A program made the position numbers and the translations under genes. This document shows, one piece after another, positions 25,944 to 34,751 of a DNA stretch of 64,000 nt (its first letter is position 1; every line of letters starts with the position of its first letter). The notes below the pieces were generated by a model. That model made no database searches. It was given only the letters and a program-made list of their open reading frames with translations, and was not told where the DNA came from. This DNA is from Burkholderiales bacterium 8X (GTDB lineage Bacteria > Pseudomonadota > Gammaproteobacteria > Burkholderiales > Burkholderiaceae_C): the NCBI GenBank assembly GCA_902506565.1, contig LR732703.1, positions 1,074,525-1,138,524 of the forward strand, read 5' to 3'.

Positions 25944-26741
25944 TCAGAGCGGAAGGTCGCCGGCTTCCTTGCCGAGGAATTTCTTGGACATGGCGTCCAG
26001 GGTGCCGTCCTTCTTGGCGGCCGCGATGATCTCGTTGACCTTGGCCTTCAAGGCGTCCTCGCCCTTGGCGATGCCCACGAAGCAGGGGCTGTCCTTGAGC
26101 AGCAGCTTGTATTCGGCGCCCAGCTGCGGGTTCTTCTGCATCATGTTGCCGGCGACCGCGGCGCTGGTGGCGATGGTCTGGGTCTGGCCTGCGACGAAGG
26201 CCGCGATGGTGGCGTTGTTGTCCTCGAAGCGCTTGTAGTCGACGTTGGACGGCGCCACCTTGGCGAGTTCCTGGTCCTCCATCGCGCCGCGCGTGACCGC
26301 GACCGACTTGCCGCCCATGTCGGCGAAGGACTTGATGTTCATGCTCTTGGCGGCATACACCGCCTGGAAGAAGGGCGCGTAGGCGGCGCTGAAGTCGATG
26401 ACCTTCTCGCGTTCGGCGTTCTTGCCGAGGGTCGAGATCACGAGGTCCGCCTTCTTGGTCTGCAGGTACGGGATGCGGTTGGCGCTGGTCACGGGCACCA
26501 GCTCGACCTTCACGCCCAGCTTGGCGGCGATGAGCCGCGCCATCTCCACGTCCAGGCCCTGAGGTGCCATGTCGGGGCCGACGAAGCCGTAGGGCGGATA
26601 GTCGGTGGGAACAGCGACCTTGAGCGTCTTGGACTTCATCACGTTGTCCAGGGCCGCCTGGGCGTGGGCGGCGCCGCCGGCGAGCAGCAGGGCGAGAGAC
26701 GCGAGGCCGAGGGCGAGTGGGTGTCTGCGAGAGAAGGACAT
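25944..26741 (-). CDS. Polar amino acid ABC transporter substrate-binding protein
   Basis: A 265-residue periplasmic binding protein of family 3. A signal peptide of about 27 residues ends at GGAAHAQ. The mature domain has the typical LKVAVPTDYPPYGFVG, LDVEMARLIAAKLGVKVELV and ADLVISTLGKNAEREKVIDFS. AGGAG lies just upstream of the ATG at 26741. As first gene of the importer operon it is expected to be made in excess. The amino-acid ligand cannot be told from sequence. Confidence 0.94.
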   Translation of the reverse strand: MSFSRRHPLALGLASLALLLAGGAAHAQAALDNVMKSKTLKVAVPTDYPPYGFVGPDMAPQGLDVEMARLIAAKLGVKVELVPVTSANRIPYLQTKKADLVISTLGKNAEREKVIDFSAAYAPFFQAVYAAKSMNIKSFADMGGKSVAVTRGAMEDQELAKVAPSNVDYKRFEDNNATIAAFVAGQTQTIATSAAVAGNMMQKNPQLGAEYKLLLKDSPCFVGIAKGEDALKAKVNEIIAAAKKDGTLDAMSKKFLGKEAGDLPL

Positions 26742-26820
26742 GGCGAGGCTCCTGTTGGGTCTTGCGACCTGACAGCAGCTTTCATGCCCGCGGCAGCGGA
26801 CAGCCCTGCACCAAAAGCGA

Positions 26821-27873
26821 TCAGTCCATGCGGGCGCCGGATGCCTTGACCGCCCGGTTCCAGCGCGGCGTCTCGTTCACCAGGAAGCGGCGGAACTCGC
26901 CGCTGTCGAGGAACGCGGGATCGGCGCCCTGCGCCACCATGCGGTCGCGGACCTCGGGGCTGGTCAGCACCTGCTTGAAGGCGTCGCTCAGTCTGGTGAC
27001 CACGTCGGGCGGCGTACCGGCGGGTGCCAGGAAGCCGTAGAAGCCGACCACCTCGAAGTCCTTGACGCCCGATTCCATGACCGTGGGCACGTCGGGCAGG
27101 GCCGGGTTGCGCTTGGCGCTGGTCACGGCCAGGGCGCGCACCTTGCCTTGCTTGTGATAGTTGGCCGCCTGCGGAATCGACTCGGCCATGAACTGGACCT
27201 GCCCGCCCATCAGGTCGGTGAACGCCGGGGCGCTGCCGCGGTACGGGATGTGCACCATGAAAAGCCCGGTCGCTGTCTTGAACATCTCCGGCACCAGGTG
27301 GCTGATGCCGCCGTTGCCGGCGGAGCCGTAGTTGATCTGCCCCGGCCGGGCCTTGGCATAACTGACGAAGTCCTGCAGGTTGCGAACCGGCAGCTTGGGC
27401 GTGACCAGGAGCGCGAGCGGCTGCATCGCGGTGCGGGCGATCGGCACGAAATCCTTCAGCGTGTCGTAGGGCAGCTTGCTGTAGAGCGCGCCGTTGATGA
27501 CGGCCACGCCGGTGTTGGCGAGCATCAGCGTGTAGCCGTCGGCAGGGCTGCGTGCGACCGAATCGGCGCCGACCGAGCCGCCGGCGCCGGGCTTGTAGTC
27601 GATCACGAGCGGCTGGCCGAGCACCGCCTGGAGCTTGTCCGTGAGAAGGCGTGCGTGCTGGTCGAGCGGGCCGCCCGCCGGAAAGCCGATCACGACCTTG
27701 ATCGGCTTGTCCGGAAAGGCTGCCTGAACGGCCGTGCCGGTGGTCGCCAGCAGGGCGCCGAGCACGGCGGGAATGGCCAGCGCCAGCGCGGCGATCGCGC
27801 GGGCTGGCCGCGATGGTGTGCTGCTGGACCTCGGCAACGCGCGCGCCGAGTTCGAGTCGTCGATGTTCTTCAA
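26821..27873 (-). CDS. Bug-family periplasmic binding protein
   Basis: A 350-residue extracytoplasmic binding protein of the Bug (TctC) family, which presents carboxylated solutes to tripartite tricarboxylate transporters. It has a long signal region (to about residue 50, GTAVQAAFPDKPIK), then the family blocks VVIGFPAGGPLDQHARLL, YKPGAGGSVGADSVARSPADGYTL and NYGSAGNGGISHLVPEMF. The start is a TTG at 27873 with GGAG six bases upstream. No tctA or tctB lies nearby, so it is an orphan of the kind that is abundant in Comamonadaceae and Bordetella. The ligand is unknown. Confidence 0.92.
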   Translation of the reverse strand: MKNIDDSNSARALPRSSSTPSRPARAIAALALAIPAVLGALLATTGTAVQAAFPDKPIKVVIGFPAGGPLDQHARLLTDKLQAVLGQPLVIDYKPGAGGSVGADSVARSPADGYTLMLANTGVAVINGALYSKLPYDTLKDFVPIARTAMQPLALLVTPKLPVRNLQDFVSYAKARPGQINYGSAGNGGISHLVPEMFKTATGLFMVHIPYRGSAPAFTDLMGGQVQFMAESIPQAANYHKQGKVRALAVTSAKRNPALPDVPTVMESGVKDFEVVGFYGFLAPAGTPPDVVTRLSDAFKQVLTSPEVRDRMVAQGADPAFLDSGEFRRFLVNETPRWNRAVKASGARMD

Positions 27874-27918
27874 GATCGTCTCCGTTTTCTTATGCGGCCG
27901 ACGATCATAAGCATCGCC

Positions 27919-28359
27919 TCAGCTCTTGAGCGTGGCCTTCAGCGTGATCTCCGGAACGCTGGCCAGCGCCTTCGACAGCGGGCAACCGGCCTTGGCGCCG
28001 GCCGCCAGTTCATGGAACTTGGCCTCGTCGATGCCGGGGATGACGGCGTCGAGTTCGAGCTGGATGCGATCGATCTTGAAGCCCGGGCCGTCCTGCGCGA
28101 GCCGGACCGCGGCGCGGGTATCGATCGAGGTGGCGGTGAAGCCGGCGCCTTCGAGCGCGAAGGCGAGGGCCATGGTCAGGCAGGCCGCATGCGCCGCGCC
28201 CAGGATTTCCTCGGGGTTGGTGCCTTTGCGGTCGTCGCCGAAGCGGCTGCCGAAGCCGTAGGGAAACTGGGAGAGGGCGCCGGTCTCGGTGCTGATCTGT
28301 CCCTTGCCGGTCTTGCCTGCGCCTTCCCAATGAACACTTGCCCGCTTGTCTGCTGCCAT
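27919..28359 (-). CDS. OsmC-family peroxiredoxin
   Basis: A 146-residue OsmC/Ohr-family thiol peroxidase that reduces organic hydroperoxides. The two catalytic cysteines are C60 (AAHAACLTMAL) and C126 (AGCPLSKAL), both conserved. The N-terminal VHWEGAGKTGKGQIST matches the OsmC rather than the Ohr branch. It has no signal peptide. AGGAG precedes the ATG at 28359. It diverges from the acyl-CoA ligase gene over 141 bp. Confidence 0.93.
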   Translation of the reverse strand: MAADKRASVHWEGAGKTGKGQISTETGALSQFPYGFGSRFGDDRKGTNPEEILGAAHAACLTMALAFALEGAGFTATSIDTRAAVRLAQDGPGFKIDRIQLELDAVIPGIDEAKFHELAAGAKAGCPLSKALASVPEITLKATLKS

Positions 28360-28500
28360 GTCGGCTCCTGGTTGAATGATGGAGTCGCATTGTGGACGCC
28401 GCGGCAGAAACGAGTCGCGGAGGCGACGATTCGAGGGGCTTTACCGATGCCTCGCACCGCAGGCGCGTCGTAGGCTCGGCTCCCTGTTCCTGGAGACTGC

Positions 28501-30198
28501 ATGGACCGCCCGCATCACAAGTTCTGGCCCGAACGCCTGCCGCGTTCGATCACCGTTCCGGCCACTTCGCTCTGGCACAACCTGGCCACCAATGCCGAGC
28601 GCTTCCCGCAAAAGACGGCGACGGTTTTCTTCGGCCGCGAAACCCGCTACGCCGAACTGGCTGCACAGGTCGAGGCGCTCGCCGGCAGGCTGCATGCGCT
28701 CGGCGTCGGCAAGGGCGATCGGGTGATCCTCGACATGCAGAACTGTCCGCAGTTGGTGATCGCGCATTTCGCGATCCTGCGCGCCAATGCGGTGGTGGTG
28801 CCGGTCAACCCGATGAACCGGGCCGAGGAGCTCAAGCACTACATCACCGACCCGGATGCCAAGGTCGCGATCACCACCGGCGACCTGGCGGCGGAGCTGG
28901 CGAAGGCGAGCAATTCGCTGCCTGCAGAGCAACGGCTCGCGCACCTGGTCGTCACCCAGTTCACCGATGCCTTCGATGCCGACGTGGAGGGCGACGAGGC
29001 GCCGAGCCCGGCATGGCGCGACTGGCTGCTGACCCGGCATCCGCTGCCTGAGCTCGAAGGCGGCAGCGTGACGAGCTGGAGCGATGCCCTCTCGGCCGGT
29101 CATCCGGCGCCGGTGCATACGGTCGGCGCCAACGACATGGCCTTGCTGCCGTACACCAGCGGTACCACGGGTTTGCCGAAGGGCTGCATTCATCATCATT
29201 CGAGCATCAACCACAATGCCTTCGCCGGGCAGCTCTGGGGCCTTGCCTCGTCCGAAGTGGTGGTGCTGGCGGTGGTGCCGATGTTCCACATCACCGGCGT
29301 GGTGAGCATGATGCACACCACCATCCTGGCGGGTGGGTCGCTGGTGATCATGCCGCGCTGGGATCGAGAGGTCGCGGGCCGCCTGATCTCGCGCCGCAAG
29401 GTGACCAGCTGGACCAACATCCCCACCATGGTCATCGACCTGATGGGAAGCCCGAACTTCGCGAGCTTCGACCTGAGCAGCCTGAGCTACATCGGCGGCG
29501 GCGGCGCGGCGATGCCGCAGGCGGTGGCGCAGCGGCTCTTCGAGCAATACGGCTTGCGCTACCTCGAGGGCTATGGCCTCACCGAGACCGCGGCGCCCTC
29601 GCATGCCAATCCGTTCGAGCATCCGAAGCAGCAATGCCTGGGCATTCCGTACCTGAGCACCGACGCGCGGGTGGTCGATCCGGACACGCTGGCCGAGATG
29701 CCGGTCGGCGAATCGGGCGAAATCATCATGCGCGGGCCGGAGGTCTTCGAGGGCTACTGGAAGCGGCCGGACGCGACCGAGGCCGCCTTCGTCGAATTCG
29801 AGGGCCGGCGCTACTTCCGCTCGGGCGACATGGGCCGGATGGACGAGGACGGCTACTTCTTCATCACCGACCGCCTGAAGCGGATGATCAACGCGAGCGG
29901 CTTCAAGGTGTGGCCGGCGGAGGTCGAGCTCCTGATGTTCAGGCATCCCGCGATCCAGGAGGCCTGCGTGATCTCGATGAAGGACGCCTACCGCGGCGAA
30001 TCCGTAAAGGCCGTGGTGGTGCTTCGCCCCACGCACCAGAACACCACCGAGCAGGAGATCATCGACTGGTGCCGCGAGAACATGGCGGTCTACAAGATCC
30101 CGCGCGCGGTGCAGTTCGTCGATGCGCTGCCCAAGAGCGGCAGCGGCAAGGTGATGTGGCGGCTCTTGCAGGAGGCCGAGGCGCGGAACACGGCCTGA
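28501..30198 (+). CDS. Long-chain fatty acid--CoA ligase (AMP-forming)
   Basis: A 565-residue acyl-adenylate-forming enzyme that activates a fatty or other carboxylic acid through an AMP intermediate to its CoA thioester. Core motifs are PYTSGTTGLPKGC (A3), YGLTETAAP (A5), RSGDMGRMDEDGYFFITDR (A7/A8) and the catalytic lysine near the C-terminus in SGSGKVMWR (A10). No membrane segment is predicted. The gene stands alone between divergent osmC and a convergent dioxygenase gene. The chain length of the substrate is not deducible; the family includes FadD-like and medium-chain enzymes. Confidence 0.92.
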   Translation: MDRPHHKFWPERLPRSITVPATSLWHNLATNAERFPQKTATVFFGRETRYAELAAQVEALAGRLHALGVGKGDRVILDMQNCPQLVIAHFAILRANAVVVPVNPMNRAEELKHYITDPDAKVAITTGDLAAELAKASNSLPAEQRLAHLVVTQFTDAFDADVEGDEAPSPAWRDWLLTRHPLPELEGGSVTSWSDALSAGHPAPVHTVGANDMALLPYTSGTTGLPKGCIHHHSSINHNAFAGQLWGLASSEVVVLAVVPMFHITGVVSMMHTTILAGGSLVIMPRWDREVAGRLISRRKVTSWTNIPTMVIDLMGSPNFASFDLSSLSYIGGGGAAMPQAVAQRLFEQYGLRYLEGYGLTETAAPSHANPFEHPKQQCLGIPYLSTDARVVDPDTLAEMPVGESGEIIMRGPEVFEGYWKRPDATEAAFVEFEGRRYFRSGDMGRMDEDGYFFITDRLKRMINASGFKVWPAEVELLMFRHPAIQEACVISMKDAYRGESVKAVVVLRPTHQNTTEQEIIDWCRENMAVYKIPRAVQFVDALPKSGSGKVMWRLLQEAEARNTA

Positions 30199-30261
30199 TC
30201 GCCTGCGCCGCCGACGCCGCGCCGACCCGTCGGTCTGACGGAAGGCGTAGCGTTCGGGCGC

Positions 30262-31146
30262 TCAGGCGGTCTCGGCCACCCGCTGCACCGAGGGCACGTC
30301 CTCGACCGTGGTGCGGCGCAGCTCGCGGCGCTCGGCGATGTCGTAGCGGCGGCCGCGGTGCAGCGTGCAGCGGTTGTCCCACATCACCAGGTCGTTCACC
30401 TGCCAGCTGTGGCTATAGACCCGCTCGCGCTGGGTGGCGTGCTCCAGCAGGTCGGCCAGGTACATCCGCGATTCGGCGGTCGGCCAGCCGATGACCTGCC
30501 GCGCATGCACGCCGACGAAAAGCAGCTTGCGTCCCGAGCCCGGATGGGTCTGCACCAGCGGCCATACCGCGGGCGGGATCGCTTTCTTCTGCTCGTCGGT
30601 GTAGGCGTCGTCGCCCAGCAGCAGCCGGGTGTGCAGCGCGTAGTGCTCGGCCGAAATGTCCTCGACCTCCGCGCGGGTGCGTTCGGGCAGCGTGTCGTAG
30701 GCATCGCGAAGATCGGCGAACTCGGTGGTGCCGCCCCAGGTCGGCAGCACCATCGCATGCAGCATCGAGTAGGTGGCCCGCGGATCCTGGAACGAGCTGT
30801 CGCTGTGCCAGAGCTGGTTGGCGAAGTTCGACAGGTTCTTCGGCGAATTCCGGGCCGCCACCTTGCCCTCTGCATCGACGTTGGAGATGTCGATCAGGTG
30901 CTCGTCCTCCAGCCGCTCCGGCCGCTTGAAGACCTTCTTCAATCCGAGGTCCAGCGGACCGAAGGCGCGGGTGAAGTCGATCTGCTGCTGGCCGGTGAGC
31001 GCCTGTCCGCGCCAGACCAGCACCGCGTACTGGTCCATCGCGCGCTCGATCGCCTGCACGTCCTCGGCAGACAGCGGCTGGGAAATGTCGATTCCGCTCG
31101 CCTCGGCGACGAAGACGGGGTGGAGGGGCTTGAGTCGAAGGGACAT
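30262..31146 (-). CDS. TauD/TfdA-family 2-oxoglutarate dioxygenase
   Basis: A 294-residue non-heme iron oxygenase of the taurine dioxygenase group. The iron triad is H114-x-D116 (LWHSDSSF) and H263 (NRCTLHRG). A threonine in GGTTEFADL and an arginine near 274-278 would bind 2-oxoglutarate. Family substrates include taurine and other sulfonates, and aryloxyalkanoates such as 2,4-D; nothing here decides between them. It lies 31 bp after a Bug-type binding protein gene transcribed in the same direction, with an IclR regulator divergent from that gene, so the trio looks like a small uptake-and-oxidation module. Confidence 0.9.
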   Translation of the reverse strand: MSLRLKPLHPVFVAEASGIDISQPLSAEDVQAIERAMDQYAVLVWRGQALTGQQQIDFTRAFGPLDLGLKKVFKRPERLEDEHLIDISNVDAEGKVAARNSPKNLSNFANQLWHSDSSFQDPRATYSMLHAMVLPTWGGTTEFADLRDAYDTLPERTRAEVEDISAEHYALHTRLLLGDDAYTDEQKKAIPPAVWPLVQTHPGSGRKLLFVGVHARQVIGWPTAESRMYLADLLEHATQRERVYSHSWQVNDLVMWDNRCTLHRGRRYDIAERRELRRTTVEDVPSVQRVAETA

Positions 31147-31177
31147 GGTCTTGGCTTCTATGAAAGGAGAACAGGCG

Positions 31178-32170
31178 TCATTCGGCCTGGATGTTGGCTT
31201 CGGCGATCACGGTCTTCCAGCGCTTCATCTCGGCCTGGATGAAAGCATCGAACTGCTCGGGCCGCGAGGTCACGACCTCCATGCCCTGTTCCTCGACCCG
31301 CTTCTGCATCTCTGGGTCGCGCAGCACCTTCTCCGTGTCCGACTGGATCTTGGCGAGGATCTCCTTGGGCGTGGCGCGCGGTGCCACGAAGCCGAGCAGG
31401 GCGTTGACGTTGAAGCCCGGCAGGGTCTCCGCCACCGTGGGGAAGTCGAAACCCTTCACCCGCTTCGGGCCGAGCGTCGCGATCATCTTCATGCGGCCCG
31501 CCTTGACGTAGGGCAACACGGACAGGAGCGGGTCGACCACCAGGTCGATGCGCCCGCCCATCAGCTCGGTGTGCGCCGGCGCGCTGCCCTTGAAGGGCGC
31601 GTGCAGCATGTCGAAGCCGGCCTCGCGCTTGAGCAATTCGGCGCCCAGGTGCGTGGTGCTGCCTGCGCCGGGGGTGCCGTAGGTGAGCTTGCCGGGGTTC
31701 TTCTTGGCGTAGGCGATCAGTTCCGGCACGGTATTGAAGGGCGCGTCCGGCCGGGCCACGATCGCGAGCTGCAGGTTGGCGATCTGGGTCACGCCCGCGA
31801 GATCCTTGACGGTGTCGTAGGGCAGGCTCTTGCGCAGCGACGGGTTCACCGCGAGGGACGAATTCACCATGCCGATGGTCAGGCCGTCCGGCGGTGCCTT
31901 GGCGATGAAATCGGCGCCGATGGCAGTGCCGGCGCCTGGCTTGTAATCCATGATGACCGGCTGGCCCCAGATCTCCTGCAGCTTCTGCGTGATCAGCCGG
32001 CCCACGGTGTCGGTGGGCCCGCCGGGCGCGAACGGAACGATGAACTTGACCGGCGCTTTCGGATAGGCCTGCGCGAAGGCGGCGGGCGCGAAGCAACCCG
32101 CGGCGAAGGCCGAACCGGCCAGCAGCAGTTGGCGGCGCTGCAGAAGAATCGTTTGTCTCGTCATTTTCAT
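31178..32170 (-). CDS. Bug-family periplasmic binding protein
   Basis: A 330-residue Bug/TctC-family protein. The signal peptide has a charged N-region with arginines (QRRQLLLAGSAFAAG) and ends near FAQAYPKAPVK. Family blocks include IVPFAPGGPTDTVGRLI, YKPGAGTAIGADFIAKAPPDG and YGTPGAGSTTHLGAELL. It is upstream of and probably co-transcribed with the TauD-like dioxygenase gene, so it likely captures that enzyme's substrate or a related acid. It is divergent from the IclR-type regulator. No TctAB partner is adjacent. Confidence 0.92.
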   Translation of the reverse strand: MKMTRQTILLQRRQLLLAGSAFAAGCFAPAAFAQAYPKAPVKFIVPFAPGGPTDTVGRLITQKLQEIWGQPVIMDYKPGAGTAIGADFIAKAPPDGLTIGMVNSSLAVNPSLRKSLPYDTVKDLAGVTQIANLQLAIVARPDAPFNTVPELIAYAKKNPGKLTYGTPGAGSTTHLGAELLKREAGFDMLHAPFKGSAPAHTELMGGRIDLVVDPLLSVLPYVKAGRMKMIATLGPKRVKGFDFPTVAETLPGFNVNALLGFVAPRATPKEILAKIQSDTEKVLRDPEMQKRVEEQGMEVVTSRPEQFDAFIQAEMKRWKTVIAEANIQAE

Positions 32171-32181
32171 CCTATTAATGA

Positions 32182-32190
32182 AACAGTGTT
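32182..32190. promoter_or_regulatory. Possible IclR operator core
   Basis: AACAGTGTT is a 9-base palindrome (around a central G) within GAAACAGTGTTCC, in the AT-rich 78-bp gap between the Bug gene and the IclR gene. It is where an IclR regulator would be expected to bind; the assignment rests on symmetry and position only. Confidence 0.35.
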
Positions 32191-32248
32191 CCGAAATAAT
32201 AACGAGTTTCGAGCGTACGTGCAGCAGCGTTTACAGTCCCACCCATCC

Positions 32249-33145
32249 ATGACCACGTCCCGCGAGCCAACCTCCACCGCCCCGGACGCCTCGGCGCGAC
32301 ACCCGGCCGCCGCCAAGGAAGAAGTCAGCGCGCTGGCACGTGGTCTTGCGTTGCTCCAAGTCGCGAGCAACGCTGCAGGCCCGCTGAGCAATCGGGAGTT
32401 GGCGGACGCCACGGGTATTCCGAAGGCGACCGTCTCGCGATTGGCGGCCACGCTGGTGGCGGCCGGCTATCTGCGGCAATCCGCGGATACCGAGCGCTTC
32501 GGGCTCGGCCCGGCGCTGCTCGACATGGGCACCCGCTACCTTCGCCACTTCGACCTGCGGGATGTCGCCCGACCGCACTTCGCGGCGCTGGCGGAGTTCG
32601 CCGGCGCGAGCGTTCACATGGGCGTGCGCGATGAGCTGGACATGCTGATCATCGATTCGGCGCGCCCCCGCAATGCGCTCATCACGTCGCGCATCGAGAT
32701 CGGTACCCGCATGACGATCGCGACCTCGGCTTCGGGGCGTGCGTACCTGGCCGCGTTGCCGACGGACGAGCGGGTCGAGCTGGTCGACCAGATCCGGCAG
32801 GCGACCGGCGAAAACTGGGCGCAGCTCGAACCCCGCATCGAGGCTTCGATCGACGAATTTGCGAGGAACGGGTACTGCAGCTCGTTCGGCGAATGGCATC
32901 CGCATATCCACGCGCTCGGATTCGCCTTGCGCGGTCCGCGGGGCGAGCGCTACGCGGTCAGCTGCGGCGGGCCGGCGTACCTGCTGCCACGCGACACCAT
33001 GCTGTCGCGCGTCGCGCCCAGGCTGCTCGAGACCGCGCGGCGAATCGCCTCGGAGATCGGCACCGGCCCGGCCGAGCCGCCGGTGGCGGCGCAGCGGCGG
33101 CGCGGCGGCCGCAAGCCGGGCGCGTTGCCTACCGAATCCGCCTAG
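32249..33145 (+). CDS. IclR-family transcriptional regulator
   Basis: A 298-residue regulator with an N-terminal winged helix (SNRELADATGIPKATVSRLAATL, residues about 47-70) and a C-terminal GAF-like effector domain (ATSASGRAYLAAL, then GYCSSFGEWHPHIHALGFAL). Basic residues at the C-terminus (RRRGGRKPG) are an added tail. The frame is open far upstream, but ATG at 32249 gives the normal family length. It diverges from the Bug/TauD genes and likely controls them in response to their substrate. Confidence 0.92.
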   Translation: MTTSREPTSTAPDASARHPAAAKEEVSALARGLALLQVASNAAGPLSNRELADATGIPKATVSRLAATLVAAGYLRQSADTERFGLGPALLDMGTRYLRHFDLRDVARPHFAALAEFAGASVHMGVRDELDMLIIDSARPRNALITSRIEIGTRMTIATSASGRAYLAALPTDERVELVDQIRQATGENWAQLEPRIEASIDEFARNGYCSSFGEWHPHIHALGFALRGPRGERYAVSCGGPAYLLPRDTMLSRVAPRLLETARRIASEIGTGPAEPPVAAQRRRGGRKPGALPTESA

Positions 33146-33173
33146 CTTTTCAGTCGCCCAGCTGCTCGGCGTT

Positions 33174-33218
33174 TCGGCAGTTCGGCAAGTTGGCAAAGCG
33201 CCGAATCGGCAGTTCGGC
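33174..33218. repeat. 13-bp direct repeat in a convergent gap
   Basis: TCGGCAGTTCGGC occurs at 33174-33186 and 33206-33218, separated by 19 bp, between the converging IclR and NADH dehydrogenase-like genes. TTCGGC and GCCGAA within it can pair as a short stem. There is no T-run, so a terminator role is only possible. Confidence 0.6.
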
Positions 33219-33267
33219 GAAGTCGCGAGTCTGCGGTGGGTGTCCGCCTATGGCCGATCGGTCGTTC

Positions 33268-34635
33268 TCAGGACTCGGGCTTGCCTTCCACGTCGGACAC
33301 CACCCGCGCATAGCGCTGGAAGCTCCAGTAGGCGCTCGCCCAATCCATCAGCACCACCAGCCGGTTGCGAAAGCCGATCAGGAAATAGAGGTGCGCGAAC
33401 AGCCAGAACAGCCAGGCCATCCGCCCCGAAAACCGCCAGGGTCCGGCGGGCGTATCGAGATCCACCACCGCCGAGTTCCGGCCGATGGTCGCGAGGTTGC
33501 CGTAGTCGCGGTAGCGAAAGGGCAGGGTCTCCTTGCCGGCCGACCGGCGAAGGATGTTCGCGGCCGCGGCGCGCCCCATCTGCTTGGCAGCCGGCGAAAC
33601 GCCCGGCACCGGCGTCGGCGGCTTGCCCGTGCGATGGCTCATGGCAAGGGCCAGGTCGCCGACCACGCTGATCTCCGGGTGCCCCGGAAGGCTCAGGTCC
33701 GGCTGCACCTTGACGCGGCCGGCACGGTCGGTCTCGGCGCCGGTCGCTTGCGCCAGCAGCCGGCCGAGCGGCGATGCTGCGACGCCGGCCGCCCAGATCA
33801 CGCAGTGGCAATCGATTCTTCCGCTGGCGGCGACCGTGCTTGCGTCGGCGGCGGCGCTCCCGGGCGATTGCACGTCGATGCCGCTCGCGTCGATCGCGGT
33901 CACGCGGGCATTCAGCCGGACCTGCACGCCGAGCTTCTCGAGTTGTTCCATGGCTCGGCCGCTCAAGGATTCGGGCATGGCCTGCAGCACGCGCGGACCG
34001 CCCTCGATCAGCAGCACCGCGGCGCTCGACGGATCGATCCGGCGGAACTCGCCCTGCAACGTGTGGCGGGCGATCTCGGCCAAGGTGCCGGCCATCTCGA
34101 CGCCGGTGGGGCCGGCGCCGATCACGGCGAAGGTGAGCAGCGCCCGGCGGCGCGCCGGGTCGGTTTCCAGCTCGGCGGATTCGAAGCTGAGCAGGATCCT
34201 GCGGCGGATCTCGAACGCATCCGCCAAGGTCTTGAGCCCGGGCGCGTGGCGAGACCACGCGTCGTTGCCGAAGTAGCTGTGCGTGGAACCCGCGGCAACG
34301 ATCAGGTGGTCGTACGGCAGCCGGGTGCCGTCCGCGAGGCCGACCTCGCGCGCTGCAGCGTCGATGCGAATCACCTCGCCGAGCAGGCTGGTGACGTTCG
34401 GCTGCTTCCGGAACAAGACCCGCACCGGCGCGGCGATCGACGGTGCCGCGAGTCCGGCGGTGGCGACCTGGTACAGGAGCGGCTGGAACAGGTGATGGTT
34501 GGTCTTGTCGACGACCGTGACTTCGACGTCGCATCCTTCGAAGCGGCGTGCGGCTTCCAGTCCACCGAAGCCGCATCCGACGATGACCACACGCGGCCGC
34601 CGGTTTGCATCTTGGGATAAAGAGGGGCCGCTCAT
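33268..34635 (-). CDS. NAD(P)/FAD-dependent oxidoreductase, type II NADH dehydrogenase-like
   Basis: A 455-residue flavoprotein of the Ndh-2 family that would pass electrons from NADH to quinone without pumping protons. It has the FAD-binding VVIVGCGFGGLEAARRF, DKTNHHLFQPLLYQVATAGL (the signature that separates this family), the NADH-binding FAVIGAGPTGVEMAGTLAE, and GDLALAM near the C-terminal FAD contact. The C-terminal region (WLFWLFAHLYFLIGF) is hydrophobic and would sit in the membrane surface. ATG at 34635 is preferred; an ATG four codons earlier and a longer open frame exist, all without a clear ribosome-binding site. Confidence 0.9.
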   Translation of the reverse strand: MSGPSLSQDANRRPRVVIVGCGFGGLEAARRFEGCDVEVTVVDKTNHHLFQPLLYQVATAGLAAPSIAAPVRVLFRKQPNVTSLLGEVIRIDAAAREVGLADGTRLPYDHLIVAAGSTHSYFGNDAWSRHAPGLKTLADAFEIRRRILLSFESAELETDPARRRALLTFAVIGAGPTGVEMAGTLAEIARHTLQGEFRRIDPSSAAVLLIEGGPRVLQAMPESLSGRAMEQLEKLGVQVRLNARVTAIDASGIDVQSPGSAAADASTVAASGRIDCHCVIWAAGVAASPLGRLLAQATGAETDRAGRVKVQPDLSLPGHPEISVVGDLALAMSHRTGKPPTPVPGVSPAAKQMGRAAAANILRRSAGKETLPFRYRDYGNLATIGRNSAVVDLDTPAGPWRFSGRMAWLFWLFAHLYFLIGFRNRLVVLMDWASAYWSFQRYARVVSDVEGKPES

Positions 34636-34751
34636 CCGGCGGATCATACGAGCCGCCCCCTTGCAGCAGCCGGCGGTGCGCGGACTTGTCCTACGGGGTG
34701 CGGCCCGGCGCATGAGCTAAAAACCCACGATTAGAAGAACGGAGCTCTCCT

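Noticed and set aside
23788..26741. Reading the amino-acid importer and the neighbouring Bug gene (26821-27873) as a single transport system
   Set aside because: The Bug protein belongs to a different transporter class and is separated by 79 bp with its own ribosome-binding site; it has no shared partner genes here.
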